Shown one piece after another: positions 34,584-46,969 of a stretch of DNA of 64,000 bases; positions within the stretch are counted from its first letter, which is position 1, and the number at the start of each line of letters is the position of its first letter. A model generated the notes under the pieces. That model searched no databases. It worked only from the letters and a program-made list of their open reading frames with translations, and was not told the origin of the DNA. Position numbers and translations under genes: made by a program. Source of the DNA: Rhynchospora pubera (taxonomy: Eukaryota; Streptophyta; Magnoliopsida; Poales; Cyperaceae); the NCBI GenBank assembly GCA_028095005.1, contig CM051459.1, forward strand, positions 16,478,699-16,542,698. Reading direction: 5' to 3'.

Positions 34584-37500
34584 ATGGAATACGAGCGTAT
34601 ACATAAGCCTCTCCCTCGACAGGTCTCTCTCTCTCTCTCTCTGTTATTTTCTGAGAATATAATTTCGGTTTTATCAAAACTATAAGGTGAGTTTGTTGCT
34701 TTACTTTCTTTTTTCTTGCTTTGATTTTGCCTTCGGTGTGTCTAGATAGTTCGGAGTTATTTGTAAGTTAGGCGAATACTTGTAAAACATGATGATACTA
34801 TGCATGGAATGCTATGTTATCATACAAATTTGCAATTATTGTGAGTTTAATTTTTTTTAACTTAAAAATGCATGCTAATTCGTTATTGATGGCAGATTAG
34901 AAAGATATTTGTAAAGCTTGCATTGATATGTTCAGAAATTCAAGAAAATTTATTAAATTATATTAATTTTAGAATGAAAAGCATCAATTCGTTGGTTTTG
35001 TTCTTTGAAAATAGTTTTTATTTTTTCTTTTCCAATTTTACGATCTTAATAGCTCAAAGAATTTCTACGTGAAGAGAGCTTCTATGTATAAGATCATTTG
35101 AATCAACATTCTATTGGATTGTTATTCTTCTTCTTTTTTTTTCAAGTTTGATGTTCCTGTGACAGGGAGGTGGTTTTTCAGTTTCACCCAAAAAGCTCCG
35201 GTCTTTGCTTCTTGGGATTGAGAAGAAGCATAAGGAGGAAGAAGCGGAGCAACCCAAAACGACCGATCAGGAAATATCTCAATCCTTGGAAATACCCCAA
35301 TCTGACAATAGAGGTATGATCAAATTCTTTTCTCAGTTCAATGAATTTTGTTTGGAATTCTTTATGCATATAGAAGTCAAAATTTCAACTGGGTATGTCG
35401 TTTTCATCCACAATTTCAAGTTTGACTCAAATTTAGTGATTGGAATTTTGGAAGAAAGAACTCCGAACATTAACATAGACGTAGCTAGCTTTATTCAAAA
35501 GAAGGTCGAAGCACGGAATTAGAATGTTTCTACAGAGACTTTTGACCGAGAAATGCAAACAATGTATTGCAGAACATTACTCTAACAAACTCCAAATAGT
35601 TTACCGGATAATTAGGTCAAAGATAGCAATAATATAAAAAAGAAGCACATTTAACTATTAATTTGTTTATAACGCCCAACTGCTAAAACTCCAAATAATT
35701 TACCGTGTTAGGCACCCAACACATTTTTGGTTATTTGTTAACAACACCCAACTGCTAAAACTATAGTTAGCACAAAGAAGTTCTACAATGAGGTGCAACT
35801 TTCTAATGAAATTTTTTCATGTTTTTGGTTTATATTTTGTAATAAATATAAAGTGACGTTCGGTCATGGACAAGTTTTTTCAGCCAAGTTTGAGCCTTAT
35901 ATTTGCTCAAAATCAATCACAGCCTTTGATAATTTTAATGGAACGAGTTTTAGGGAATCGCCCATGTAAAATAATTGGTCCATTTTAGCAAAATTTAAAT
36001 TGGTTTTCAATCCTTCATTTGAATTAATTTGGTTCTGAAACGTTCGATCTTTTTAAAAATCTATCTGTAAAATTTAAATGCACAAATTTGCCCTTTCTGG
36101 AAAGAATGAAATGGTATGTTATTGGTCATTCTTAAAGGAACCAACTTATAGTTCAAGCCCAAATTAATGATAAATAAACATTCAGGATTGACTTTATTGG
36201 TTTTTAAAAATTTAATCAAAGTTTCAGAACCAACATAGTGCAAATGGTAGTTTGACTACTGAGTTAGCGTCTTTAGCAAAAGTTTCAGGATCAACTTGGT
36301 CCATAAAAGTTTTTGAGGATTGAGTGGGTGTTTTTCAAAAAAAAGTTTAAGATCCAAGTCAGAATATTTTAGATATTATACTGAACCAGAATTTCTTCTA
36401 ACTGCTAATATAAAGTGAAAACCACAATCTAAACTTTCACTTTTCATTATTTAGTTCAATATAGCTTTAGGGACAGAAATTTGTGAAGTTCTGATCGCTA
36501 AGGACACAGCTTCACATTCTGGATAAACCATATATGTTCTGTCAAACTTATTTAAAAGTTGCCTGTTGATTGTTGTTTTCTCCAAATAATTTAATTTCTT
36601 TATATTTACGTGAAACATCAGTATTATTGGATTGGTGAAAAGAAAATAAATATTTGCAGTTAGTTGCATGCTCCTGTTTAGTGATTTTTTTAATATGTCA
36701 CTGATTTGCTTACAGGTGCAAGTGCAGTGGATTACCAGGACATGGAATGCACGACATCAGCATCCATCTCAATCAGCAATATCAACGGGCCTCAGAAAAT
36801 GACGAAAGTGGGCCATCGCAATAATGAGGATAGCTTTGATTCTGATAGCATGTCATTCGGTTTTGAATTCCAAAAGCAAGAAAAGGTGCCAGCTCCCAGT
36901 GCCACTGTACCACTTCAAAGATTTACCATGGTATGATGGTAATATTAACCAATCAGATGCTCTTATGAACAATTTTACTTGTGTTTTAATTTTAGCATAA
37001 ATGACTGATCTGATCTATTATTTTATTATCGACCACAGGTACATTCCTTCCCAGCCCCGTTCTCAAAACCGGCACCTTCAAAATGGGATGATGCAGAGAA
37101 GTGGATATCAAGCCCCAATTCGAATGTGAAGGGAAATGGGAAAATAAATAGCAAAGTGGGTTTGCTGGTGAATAAGGTGGTGGTAGTGAATGGAAAGAAG
37201 GTTGATTTGAGTAAGGTGAAAAAGCTTGGGGTTGTTAATGGTAGTGGTTTTGGGTTGGGTACAGCAAAAGGGAAAGGGATGAGCTGGGTCGATGAACCCT
37301 TTGAATTGACGGACTTGGGTGTGGAGGAGGGTGGATTTGGGGCTGCTAAGCCAGTTTTTCATTCTGCTGGTAAGTGAATAGTTCTTTTAGTTCAATAATT
37401 ATGATTTGAACCATTTACATTTTAAAACTATCCTTAGGAAAACCAAGCAAGAAACATGAAGATTGACTGAGAGGGAATCATTTCCATGTATATATATACT

Positions 37501-38617
37501 TTGATCAAAGTTTGTTCGTATAAATTTGTTTCTGCTTAAGCAGTATCATTCTTAATCCACAAAAGTAATGGTTGCGTTAAAGATCCTTTTCCTGAGACAT
37601 ACCATAGACATATACTAACTCATATGAAATATAATACAATTTTCCTTAATATTTTCTGTGTTGCAGTTCTTGCACTCATGAATACTTTTATTTGTGCTTC
37701 CAATATTTTTCAGCCTCTGTCCATCAAAACAATGTACCAGAAAAAAATCAATTAAACTCAGTTTATGATGCGCCCCTGACTCCTGAAGTCAGGTCAGTTT
37801 CAATGCGAGATATGGGCACTGAAATGACCCCTATCCCAAGCCAAGAGCCTTCTCGTACCACTACTCCAGCACGTGCAACTAGCCCATCACAACATCCTGC
37901 AGCCAGAGCAGGTGATGGGTCAGAGTTGGACTTGCAAGTGAAAACCAAGAGAGAGATAATGGAGCTCAGTGAACAGTTAGGTAAACCTAATATAGCAGCT
38001 TGGGCAGCTAAGGAATTGACCAATCAAATGCCAGATCAGTCATCTAAAACCGACTTGGAAACTCGTGCAGCTGATTGGGAAGAAGCTGAGAAATCGAAAT
38101 ATTTGACCAGGTATTGTAATTTAATGCTGTGTATCTGGTTTTATATTTTAAGTGTTTACTTATTTTATGCATTGTGTGTTAAATTGGAGATTGAATAAAT
38201 GTAGGTTCAAGAGGGATGAAGCCAGGATCCAAGCTTGGGAAAACCACCAAAAAGCAAAAATTGAAGCTGAAATGCAAAAGATAGAGGTTTGCTTATTAGA
38301 TATTGTGGTTTTGTTATCTTTTGCATTTCGATGATTTTGTGGGGAATGCTGCATTTCTGCAAAAGGGAAAACTAAATCTTTTACTTGTCTGCTATCCCTG
38401 CCTGCAGGTTGATTTAGAGAAAATTAGAGCACGCTCACAAGAGAAACTTATGAATAAATTGGCAGCCTCAAAGCATAAGGCCAATGAAAAGAGAGCTGCA
38501 GCTGAGGCCAAGCGACAGAAAGAAGCCACTAGAACTACAAAGCAAGCAGAATATATTAGACAAACTGGTCATGTCCCTAATCAGTCCTGTTCTTCTTGCT
38601 GGAGTTTGTGGTTTTAA
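34584..38617 (+). CDS. Remorin family protein, complete
   Basis: Seven coding exons: 34584-34622, 35166-35313, 36716-36930, 37039-37369, 37714-38110, 38205-38286 and 38408-38617. All junctions are GT-AG with continuous phase, giving 473 residues. Remorins are plasma-membrane nanodomain scaffolds in plants, tied to plasmodesmata, symbiosis and immunity. The C-terminal ~115 residues form the Remorin_C coiled coil: RAADWEEAEKSKYLTR, FKRDEARIQAWENHQKAKIE and MNKLAASKHKANEKRAAAEA are diagnostic. The tail CSSCWSLWF supplies two cysteines and aromatic residues for an S-acylated membrane anchor. The long N-terminal half is disordered, with a TTTPARATSPSQHP segment. This layout fits the long group-6-type remorins rather than the short DNA-binding or group-1 forms. 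The start ATG opens exon 1, and I see no better one upstream. Confidence 0.95.
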
Positions 38618-39384
38618 AGTTTGTGTAATATACAAGCCGATTGGTGTTGATTGCGATACAATTTTCCTTTGTTTCTTTTTTCTAGTTTTATTAGAATGAA
38701 GAGGCATTTCTTGCTACCAATCAATTTGTTATGTATAGAAGAATGATATGATTGTAACACGAGAAAATAAAGATTATTCGTTAAAGTAGTTGCCCTTCTC
38801 ATGTGCGACGACATATTCACAAAGCAAAACAAGGATAGGCAAGCACAACTGATGGCGATTCTAGTTAACGATCTCATATGAAAACTGATGCATTAAAAGT
38901 AGGTGGCACAATCCACCCATTTTTTTTTATTTTTCCCCTTAAATTTACTTATTTTTTCATTCCTAATTTTCTTTTTTTTTTTTTAAAAAAAAAAACAGCC
39001 GTTCAATAGTGTTTTACAAGCACAAAGGTTTATAATTCTGAGAGATCAACTCCGACAGGGGCAAATATATAAAATATAGAGGATTTTATGCTTCTAATTA
39101 AAAATATTTAGACGACTAAATCTGTCAGCGTGGTAATTGCCATCTGACCCTCAAAAAAGACTATTTTCCCACTACTAAAATTTGCACCCTTATCTTCCCC
39201 GGCTGACCTTAAATAACAAATTAAACCTTCCATGGTTGAACAACCAAATACCTATACAGCAACAAAATAAAACAAAGGGGGATAACTAAACTTGTACTCT
39301 GGTGAAACTGATTTAAATCTAGAGAAATGCCACAATGCACTGCCAAAATCTCATATGACATCGTGCAGCAAAAAGCAGAGTAAC
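38618..39384. other. Convergent 3' flanks
   Basis: The remorin gene (+) and the Myb/SANT gene (-) converge here, so their 3' UTRs and poly(A) sites should lie in this interval. A T-run next to an A-run is at about 38977-38996. No gene. Confidence 0.5.
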
Positions 39385-40971
39385 TTAGGGGAAGTTTACT
39401 TCCTGTGACTGAGGGTGGCATGCAGTATTCCCCATGTGGTGGTCTCCATGAAAATGCTGTTGCAAAGGCTGTGGGAAAATATGCTGTGGTTGCATCAAAA
39501 CTGTTCTTTCAATCCACGCATGCAGAGTCTTTCCCTGCAAACTCATAAAAACCCGTCTCTCATGCTTATCTCTGAATGCCTCACAAGCAGCAAGAAATGC
39601 CTGCGACGAGAGGTTTCGGACTGTCTTTAGCTTTGCAATGCACTGCTCAGGTGAATATCTTGGATTACCTCTTGCTGTCTTCAGCCTGAATGATGTTTCC
39701 TGGTTTAGAATATCTTCGATTACCTCTTGCTGGCGCCGATTCAGCTCAAGCAGTTCTTCAAGTGCCTTTGTTAACTTTGGAGACTTTTCAGTTATGTCAG
39801 AGCTTGAGTTGTCATCGGGCTCATTGTACTCATTGGTGGTGGGGTATGAAGGAGGGGGTGGGGCAGGGGGAGGGGGTGTATTGCTGCAGTGGTGGTGGTG
39901 ATTAGGAGTGCTCTTTTCAAGGAGCTTTAGTGAAGAGGAACTGCCTTCATCTTTTTCAGTTAGTTCTACTGCCATAGCATCCAGTTGAGTCTGGTTGGTA
40001 GCATTTTTGATGAAGAACAACTTTAAAATTGGATACTCTGGGCAAGGCTTATCCCGGCATTTTGCATACTGTGGATTGATCTAATAAATGAAATGGAAAA
40101 ACAATGAAAATGAAGACCATGCAAATAAGTATACAAATTAAAAATAAATTCCAATATTATTCACTGAAAGAGCACCTGGTGTCCATTTTGACATTCTCTT
40201 AAACTGTTTTTATACCGAGATATTTGCATAATCAATAATCCTAAGACCAGTATATAACTAACAGTATTGGTACTGCTCTCCAGTTCAACAGGACTAGAAG
40301 GGAATAAGAATTCAAGTTTGGCCTAAAATGATGAAAAAATTCCATCAGGAATCAGAATAAAAAACACAATAACTTGAAGCAATAAGAAAAGGATCACTCT
40401 GGGCATAGGTTCAAACACAAACACAAAAAAAAAAAAAAAAAAAAAATCAACCTCGTAGGTTTCAAAAGGAAAAGAGAACATCTATCCAAGGTAAGCAACA
40501 TCAACTATTTCAAATTCAAACGCATTATTATAACTTTCAAGGATTATTCCTTGTACATTTAACTAAAATAAACATATAAAAAGAACATAACATTCTTACA
40601 GCTATGACACGTTCCCACTCAGCAGGATCTTCAGGCCTTGGCACATTGTGGTCTGGATCCCACATCCACCCATTCATGACAGCCAGCTCATCATACTGCT
40701 TGAACAAAATCCTCAGCGTCTTGAGACGGTTCTTCAGGTGCTCCTTGGTAAAGTTGAGTTTTGTCTTGGCATTGAAGGCTGCTACAATTTGGTCCCAGGA
40801 ACTTTTCGTGAACTGTCGATTGACAAAGTTTCCTTCAATATACTCTTGTTTTAGGATTGTAAGCAGGGAAACATCCAAAGAGTGGGTCCAATTTGCTGTT
40901 CTTGACCGGGAACTACTGGATTGTGAAAACAGTTTCCTTCCTGAGCCATCTGTTTTATTAGTATAGGTCAT
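39385..40971 (-). CDS. Myb/SANT-like (Myb_DNA-bind_3) DNA-binding protein
   Basis: Two coding exons on the minus strand, 40971-40600 and 40080-39385, join in phase (...AEWERVIA / INPQYAKC...), giving about 355 residues. Exon 1 carries the Myb/SANT-like domain: W at TANWTHSLDVSLLTILKQEY, then FTKSSWDQIVAAFN, HLKNRLKTLRILFKQYDEL and GWMWDPDHNVPRP. This trihelix-like domain is shared by L10-interacting MYB-type (LIMYB) proteins and by Harbinger-transposon partner proteins. Exon 2 has a proline run (TPPPPAPPPPSYP), an acidic serine stretch and a conserved C-terminal helical part (KALEELLELNRRQQEVIEDI, then LKTVRNLSSQAFLAACEAF...WIERTVL). The start at 40971 is the first in-frame ATG, but an upstream coding exon cannot be excluded. 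A non-coding first exon seems to lie near 41930-42060. Confidence 0.85.
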
Positions 40972-41929
40972 TAGTTGAACATGACAAAGAACAGAAGATG
41001 AAAATGACCATTATCAGTATAGATAATTCTGAAATCAATCTCCTTTTTAAGCCATCAGTTTTATAAACTGGCAATTTAATATGCATCATATAATGACTCA
41101 TAATTTCCCCAATGCCCTATAGAACATAGGACAAAAACCATGAACAATGTGCTGTACAATAGTACATATCAGGCATAACAAACTTATCTTCTCTTTTTAC
41201 AACCTACTTGTTTCCTTTTTGCATCAGGGAGGAAACATGGTGGCTTGCCAAGCCAGGCTTGGGTTTTTATAACACTGAACATTAGTATAATATCATGAAA
41301 GAGTAGAACAGTTTCTGTTAAATAAAGACCAGTATTGAGAGGCAATACTGATAACCCTCTCTTGTATATTTCACTTGTTGACTGACTGACAGTATGTTCT
41401 TTCAAAAATAATATTAATATAGTTAAACAGTATTTAATACTTGTTTTTCTTTTTTTGCTTAATTTTGTCACTCTTTTAGAAAAGCCAGAAACCCATAGGA
41501 GTTGGACAATGCATTAGAGAAATGAAAGAAAATAGATTTGACCCAAAATTACTGCTATTTTCCCAAAATCGTTCTTCCCAACTTCTGATAATCGTTGATA
41601 TTAAGAAACACAGACACAAAGGAGAAAGAGAAGTAGGATTACGACTCCAGAGCTCCCTCAGAAACCAACTAATTCGAGAACAAAAAATGAAAATATACTA
41701 ACATAAACTAATATATATAGCAAAGAAAAGGAGGCGAATACGAAGCTACCTGTCTTTTCCCAAATAATGCCTCTCAATCTCTTCGCTTTCATTTCATCTC
41801 TCCTAGTTCTATCAGTATCCGTCTTCATTATCAATCAATTTCCTACAGATTGGCGGTTAAAGAAACCCTTAATCGCCCCAAAATTGGCGGTAAAAAACGA
41901 AAACTGTGAGAAGGGTATCAAAATCATAC

Positions 41930-42070
41930 CGGATGGAATAGAAGAGCGGAATAAGAATTGCTGGAGCTCGATCGGAGAGAGGCGGAATAGGGAAGCGAGA
42001 GGAAACGCGAAATTGGGGAATAGAAGTCGGGACAGAATAGGTAAAGTTGGAACAAGGGTTGGGTCATGTT
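41930..42070 (-). promoter_or_regulatory. Probable 5' leader exon and promoter side of the Myb/SANT gene
   Basis: On the minus strand a CT-rich leader (CCTCTCGCTTCCCTATTCCGCC...) ends in CCATCCG/GTATGATT, a good splice donor at about 41930. This fits a 5' UTR exon joined to the coding exon near 40971. The 8-kb MULE begins at 42254, only about 190 bp beyond it, so the element sits at or in this gene's promoter. Confidence 0.5.
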
Positions 42071-42253
42071 ATATTCCTGTCCGCCAATCTCTTTCAGGAT
42101 AAGTTATCCCGAGAACAAAGTTGGCGGTCGTTAGATCGACGTCAAGATTCGTGCAGATTAGGTTCTCAAGAGATGAGTGGAATAAACGCCTCAGACGATA
42201 ATGATAGTTGGGCTAGAATTCTTATTCTCCTTTCTTGGGCTAGACCGCTAGAC

Positions 42254-42448
42254 CCGAAATTTTAAAAAATAATATTAAAATAATATAATCCAATAAAATT
42301 AATATCAATTTAATCAGTTTAATATAAATAGTATCGTAAGATCGGAATCCTGGATTCCGACCGTTAGATCGGATTCCTGGATTCCGAACTAACGTTAGAT
42401 CGGATTCTGGGATTCCGATCTAACGTTAGATCGGATTCTGGGATTCCG
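42254..42448 (+). repeat. MULE left terminal inverted repeat
   Basis: About 195 bp, with only a handful of mismatches to the right copy. The inner third is a 31-bp-period run of TTAGATCGGATTCTGGGATT-type units (about 42330-42450), each a near-perfect palindrome. Confidence 0.9.
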
Positions 42449-42460
42449 ATCTAACCTTTA

Positions 42461-42535
42461 TATATATAAGGGGTTTCCGATCTAATTTCGCTGCCTTCGC
42501 TCTCGCTCTCGGACGCGCTTCTTCGACGAGAACAG
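42461..42535 (+). promoter_or_regulatory. Core promoter and leader exon of the MULE PMD gene
   Basis: TATATATAA at 42461-42469 lies just inside the terminal repeat. A CT-rich leader (GCCTTCGCTCTCGCTCTCGG) and a splice donor, GAACA/GTAAGT, follow at about 42536. The leader would splice to the acceptor at 43341, upstream of the ATG at 43353. Transcription starting at or beside the terminal repeat is usual for Mutator-type elements. Confidence 0.6.
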
Positions 42536-43352
42536 TAAGTTTTTTTTTTTAATTTAATTATTTATTTATTTAGTTTATTAGTTTTTAATTTAGTTAATTA
42601 AATAAAAAAATAGGAAAATATTGGAAAAATATTCAAAAAATCTGAAAAAATCAGAAAAAAATCAGAAAAAATTTGTATGTAATTTATTAATTATATTGGA
42701 TATATTTTTTTGTCTTTTTATTTGTTTATTCAGTACTTAATTAATTAGAAAATAGATAATAAATTGTAAAATTATTTTAAAAATACCGAAAAATAAGAAA
42801 AATTCATATGAAAAATTTATGTGTAATTAATTTATTATTTTGTTTTTTTTTTGCTTTTAATAATTAAGATTTTGATAATTAAATATGGGAAAAATTAGAA
42901 AAATGATAATAATTGATGGTATTAATTAAAAATGTAGGTAAAAAATTGTTTAGAAGAGAGTCAATTCCTTTCTACTCCAGGTTAGCTTTTTTATATGTTT
43001 ATTTTATTATTGTTTGAATAGAAATGTTTGTGAATTGCTTGTAGATTGATTGATGGATTGTAAAATTGTGAAATGCAATGTTTGAAATGCAATGTTTGAA
43101 TTATTGATTCATTGATACTTGTGGAATGGTTTGTGAAATGCAATGATTGTAAAATTTGAATGATTTATTCAAATTGGGTTGGGTTGGGTTCAAATTGGAA
43201 TGAAATTGGGTTGGGTTGGGTTGAAATTGGGTTGAAATTGGGTTCTAATTGGGTTCTGATTTTTTGGAAAACTCTCCCGGTACAGGGGAGATGCTGCCGA
43301 AATTTTTATAGATTTTATACTTCATTAAATTTTAATTGCAGTAACAGTCGAA

Positions 43353-43569
43353 ATGCCACCGCGAAGAAGAATACCAGAGGATCCACGTCGATCCACGAGG
43401 CGTCGAGGAGATCCTGGCGCATCTACATCAGGAGGAGATCCTGGCGCTTCTACATCAGGAGGAGATCCTGGCGCTTCTTCATCTGCCCCCCCTGCTGCCC
43501 CCCCCCCCCGTTCCTCTTCCTGCTGATCAGCTTCTGCATCTCAGTCAGTCTGAGCTTCGAGGCGTACGA
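43353..43569 (+). other. PMD exon 1 with homopolymer frameshift
   Basis: From the ATG the frame runs through RRRIPEDPRRSTRRRGDPG repeats and reaches TGA just after the poly-C run at 43498-43509. One C fewer would continue as VPLPADQLLHLSQSELRG into the donor at 43570 in phase with exon 2. A length error in 12 consecutive Cs is easy both in sequencing and in replication. Confidence 0.6.
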
Positions 43570-44278
43570 GTAAGTTTTTTTTTATTTATATAGTTAATTC
43601 TTTTATATATATATATATATATATATATTTTAATAGTATATATAGGAAATAATTTATTTTTTAAATTATTTAGGGTATAGGGTTTAGGGTTTAAGGAAAT
43701 AATAAAATTTTTTAATTTATGTAGTTATTTTTTGTATATAGTTAATAGTATATATAGTAAATAATATGTTTTTTTACTTATTTAGGCGTGGACGCCCGAA
43801 ATGCATAAGGCAAAAATGATACGAACTGAGGAGGTGGACCAGCGTCTTGTGACATTGGGCCTTATTCATTTCGTTGAGTTAGGTCACATGCCATTGGATC
43901 GTTCCATGATACAGGGTCTAGCCATGTTCTGGAGGCCCGAGACCCACACGTTCCACTTTCCCCGCGTAGGCGAGATGACCATTACTCTTGAGGTATTATT
44001 TTTTCCAAGTTCTGTTGGTAGCTATTTTTTTTTTTGTTGTTTAATAAAAAATGTAAATAAAATTTGCAGGATGTCGCCTTCATTTTTGGCTTGCCTACGA
44101 CTGGACGACCGGTGACCGGTCGTACTGATTACGACGATGTGCAGAAGCTAGCCGACTTTGCATTGCCACGGGACACTCCTTTGGAGGATGTTCTAGATTG
44201 CTTCAGAGAGAGGGCGACTGATCGACGTGCTGGGAGGTAACAAACGTTTTAAAATTTAATTTTAATTTTGAGATATGC

Positions 44279-44282
44279 TGCA

Positions 44283-44326
<44 letters not shown>
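44279..44326. repeat. (AT)n(GT)n microsatellite in a PMD intron
   Basis: About 48 bp of AT followed by GT dinucleotides, in the intron between PMD exons 3 and 4. An (AT)n run also lies at about 43598-43628. Confidence 0.9.
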
Positions 44327-46969
44327 AATGTTTATGTAATGCAGGAAACTTCACGCAGTACAGTTTGGGAAACTGCGTGATATGTGGGCACAGGGACCTG
44401 GGTCAGAGGACGCAGATAGGATCGATAGATACACTCGGGCCCTGGTGTTGGAGTTGATGGGTTGCGAGATGTTTCCAGATACCACAGGAGATTCTGTTCC
44501 TTGTTTTTATCTGGAGTTACTTCGGGTTAGTAATTTTAAATATTAAGAACATCTCTTACATTAGTACTAACTTGGATAACTTAGTTTGCAACTAACGAAA
44601 AATATTTTTTCTTATTTGCAGGATGTTCATGCATCGGATTCAGTTAGATATAACTGGGGTGCGGCCACACTTGCTATGTTATACCGCGGCCTGGACTTGG
44701 CAGTCCTGGCAAATGGCGCTCAGAAGGTTCCTGCTCCGTGGCTACTGCTTCAGTTGTGGTCGTACACCCGGTTATTACTTTGTCGCCCGTCCGTTACGAA
44801 AAGTTTTCAAGGTTGGAGGAAGCCGTCAGTTGAGAGATGTCCGCCGTATGGGAGGTATAATATTTTTTTTAAATAAAATAAATGAAATATTGTAATATAA
44901 CATCAATTTGTTTGTTTAAAAATTATAATCAAAATTTTGGTAAAGAAATTTGATAGGTAATAATTAATTAGTTAAAATTAATCCAAATTCGTTATTTGAA
45001 ATTAGTTAGTTAAACAATTAAAATTAGTCATAATTATAAACAAATTAAAATTAAATTACTCATAATTGTAAACAAATTAAATTACGTAATTTAAAATTAA
45101 TTACTTAGTTTAACAATTGAAATCATGATAATTGTAATGATTTGGCAGGCAATGGACGACACGGCTGAGGTCGAAAAAGGTGAAAGGTCCCGTTCGCAGC
45201 GGTATTGAGTACGCTAGAGACGTACTAATGAAGATGGAGCATGCACACGTGGTGTGGCGGCCATATGAGGATGAGCTCAGACAGGTGGTCATGCCTCCTT
45301 ATGGCCGCTACGAGCAGAGGTACTACCGGCTCCGCGTTCCATGCATCCATTTCTGGGTCGTGGCGTGGCACTATGCCGATCGGGTGATGCATCAGTTCAT
45401 GCTGTTCCAGACTGTTCCGCCTCCTCTTCCTACGGTACGTTATTCTTTTCACCTTCGTGATTTAAATTGAAATATTTATAATACGTGCATTACATATGAC
45501 CTAAAAAAACAGGCTTGGAGGAGGATAGAGGCTTTGTTACAGTACCGGCACAACACATTTCGGCAGAGGGATTTGCAGGATCTTTTCTCAGTAGAGGTTG
45601 CGATGTGGGCCGACACGACGCAGGTCGAGGTGGAAGAGGCGCGGCCATGGAGTGACGATATTTTGCCCGCGTACGATAGATGGATGCGGATACATGGAGG
45701 TGCTCATCTTGTCCCCATTCCGGAAGTAGCACAGCAGATTCCAGCTAGCCGGATGACCTATCTAGAGGATGCGCCCGAGCGGGTGTCTATGGTAAGTTTT
45801 TTACTCAATTAAAATGAATTGATTTGTATTTTGGTCACTAACAACAAATAAATAGGTCAAGCACATATTGACGCAAGCTCTGCGAGCATGTGCATAGGCG
45901 GTGAAGAAAGGATTCAGACGGGCTGGGAAGGAGATGCTGAAGGGCTGCAGTACGCAGTTGGAGCTCGTTGGGGAGCCGCATCGGTTACCTCACCTTTTAG
46001 AGTCGAAGGGTCTAGCTACAGACATAGACTCCATACCTGATTCGCCTGAGGAGGATCACGCGCCAGAGCCTGGATTTGAGGAGCAGCAGTTTATGACGGT
46101 AACCTAAAATTTGTAATATTATTATTATTTATTATTCTGTTATTGATAATATTAATATTATTTGTAATATCATTGTATGTAACAGCCATCTGGGTATACT
46201 TTACACGACTGGGACACATATTTTGATCAGCCGAGACCCAGCCAGCCTATTGTGCGGAGCAGACGGACGGAGAGTCAGCCATCCACACAGCCGCCCATCC
46301 ACCCATTTACACAGCCACCCATATCCACTGGCGAGTTACCGACACCACCAGGCCCACCTCCTGGTCCATATCCAGACCCACCTACCCATTATGAGTACCA
46401 GACCCAGTACCCACCATACCAGACACAGTATCCGACACAGTATCCACCTGGACCACCACCATATTCTCAGGGCGAGCCTATCTTGAGCCCGGGTGACGCT
46501 TTTTTGTCATCCATTGGAGTACATTTGGACGAGCCGTACACACCTCCAGTTCATCCATCTCCTTTCGGTCAGAGCTATGGTCCATTTGGTCAGACATATG
46601 GCGGAGCCTCTTCTTCTAGTGCACCGCCTCGTCATTCCACTCCTCAGATGGCTCCTCGTCCACCACCTGTCGGACTTGCTCGCGGACGAGACCCCCGTCA
46701 GCCGCCAGGTCCTCCGTATATTTGGTCCCCTAGTGAGGGGAGGTGGATCCACCGTACTGGACATATTTAGGATTTATTTGTATTTTATATTTTATTTACT
46801 TATGTATGACTTATATATTTATGAGTTCTATATTTATGACTTCTATATTTATTTGTATTTTATAATAACTAAAAACTAATTAGGACCAATCACAACGAGT
46901 ACGAAACACCTAAGTACGACAAACGCTTTGAAAAATATGAAGTTTGGCGCTATCACACCTAAGTACGAG

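Larger units (their letters stand above)
43353..46770 (+). pseudogene. Plant mobile domain (PMD) protein, nine exons, two lesions
   Basis: Exons: 43353-43569, 43786-43992, 44070-44236, 44345-44525, 44622-44854, 45149-45434, 45513-45791, 45856-46098 and 46186-46770. All are GT-AG and, apart from exon 1, in phase, giving about 798 codons. The PMD core is recognised from RLVTLGLIHFVELGHMPLD, EDVAFIFGLPTTGRPVTG, YNWGAATLAMLYRGLDLA, LLLQLWSYTRLL and HAHVVWRPYEDEL. Homologues are often labelled 'phosphatase 7 long form homolog' and include the silencing and genome-stability factors MAIN and MAIL1. The N-terminus has GDPGASTSG repeats and the C-terminus is a Pro/Gln/Tyr-rich tail. Lesions: a 12-C run (43498-43509) puts exon 1 out of frame by one base, and TAG at 45896-45898 region (45895-45897) replaces what is probably CAG. 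Both could be recent mutations, and the C-run could be a sequencing artefact. No phosphatase or transposase domain is seen. Confidence 0.85.

Noticed and set aside
43666..43692. TTTAGGG-like telomeric repeat in a PMD intron
   Set aside because: Only two to three imperfect units; too short to be an interstitial telomere tract or to argue for a telobox function.
44279..44326. Possible regulatory GT tract
   Set aside because: It is a plain microsatellite in an intron.
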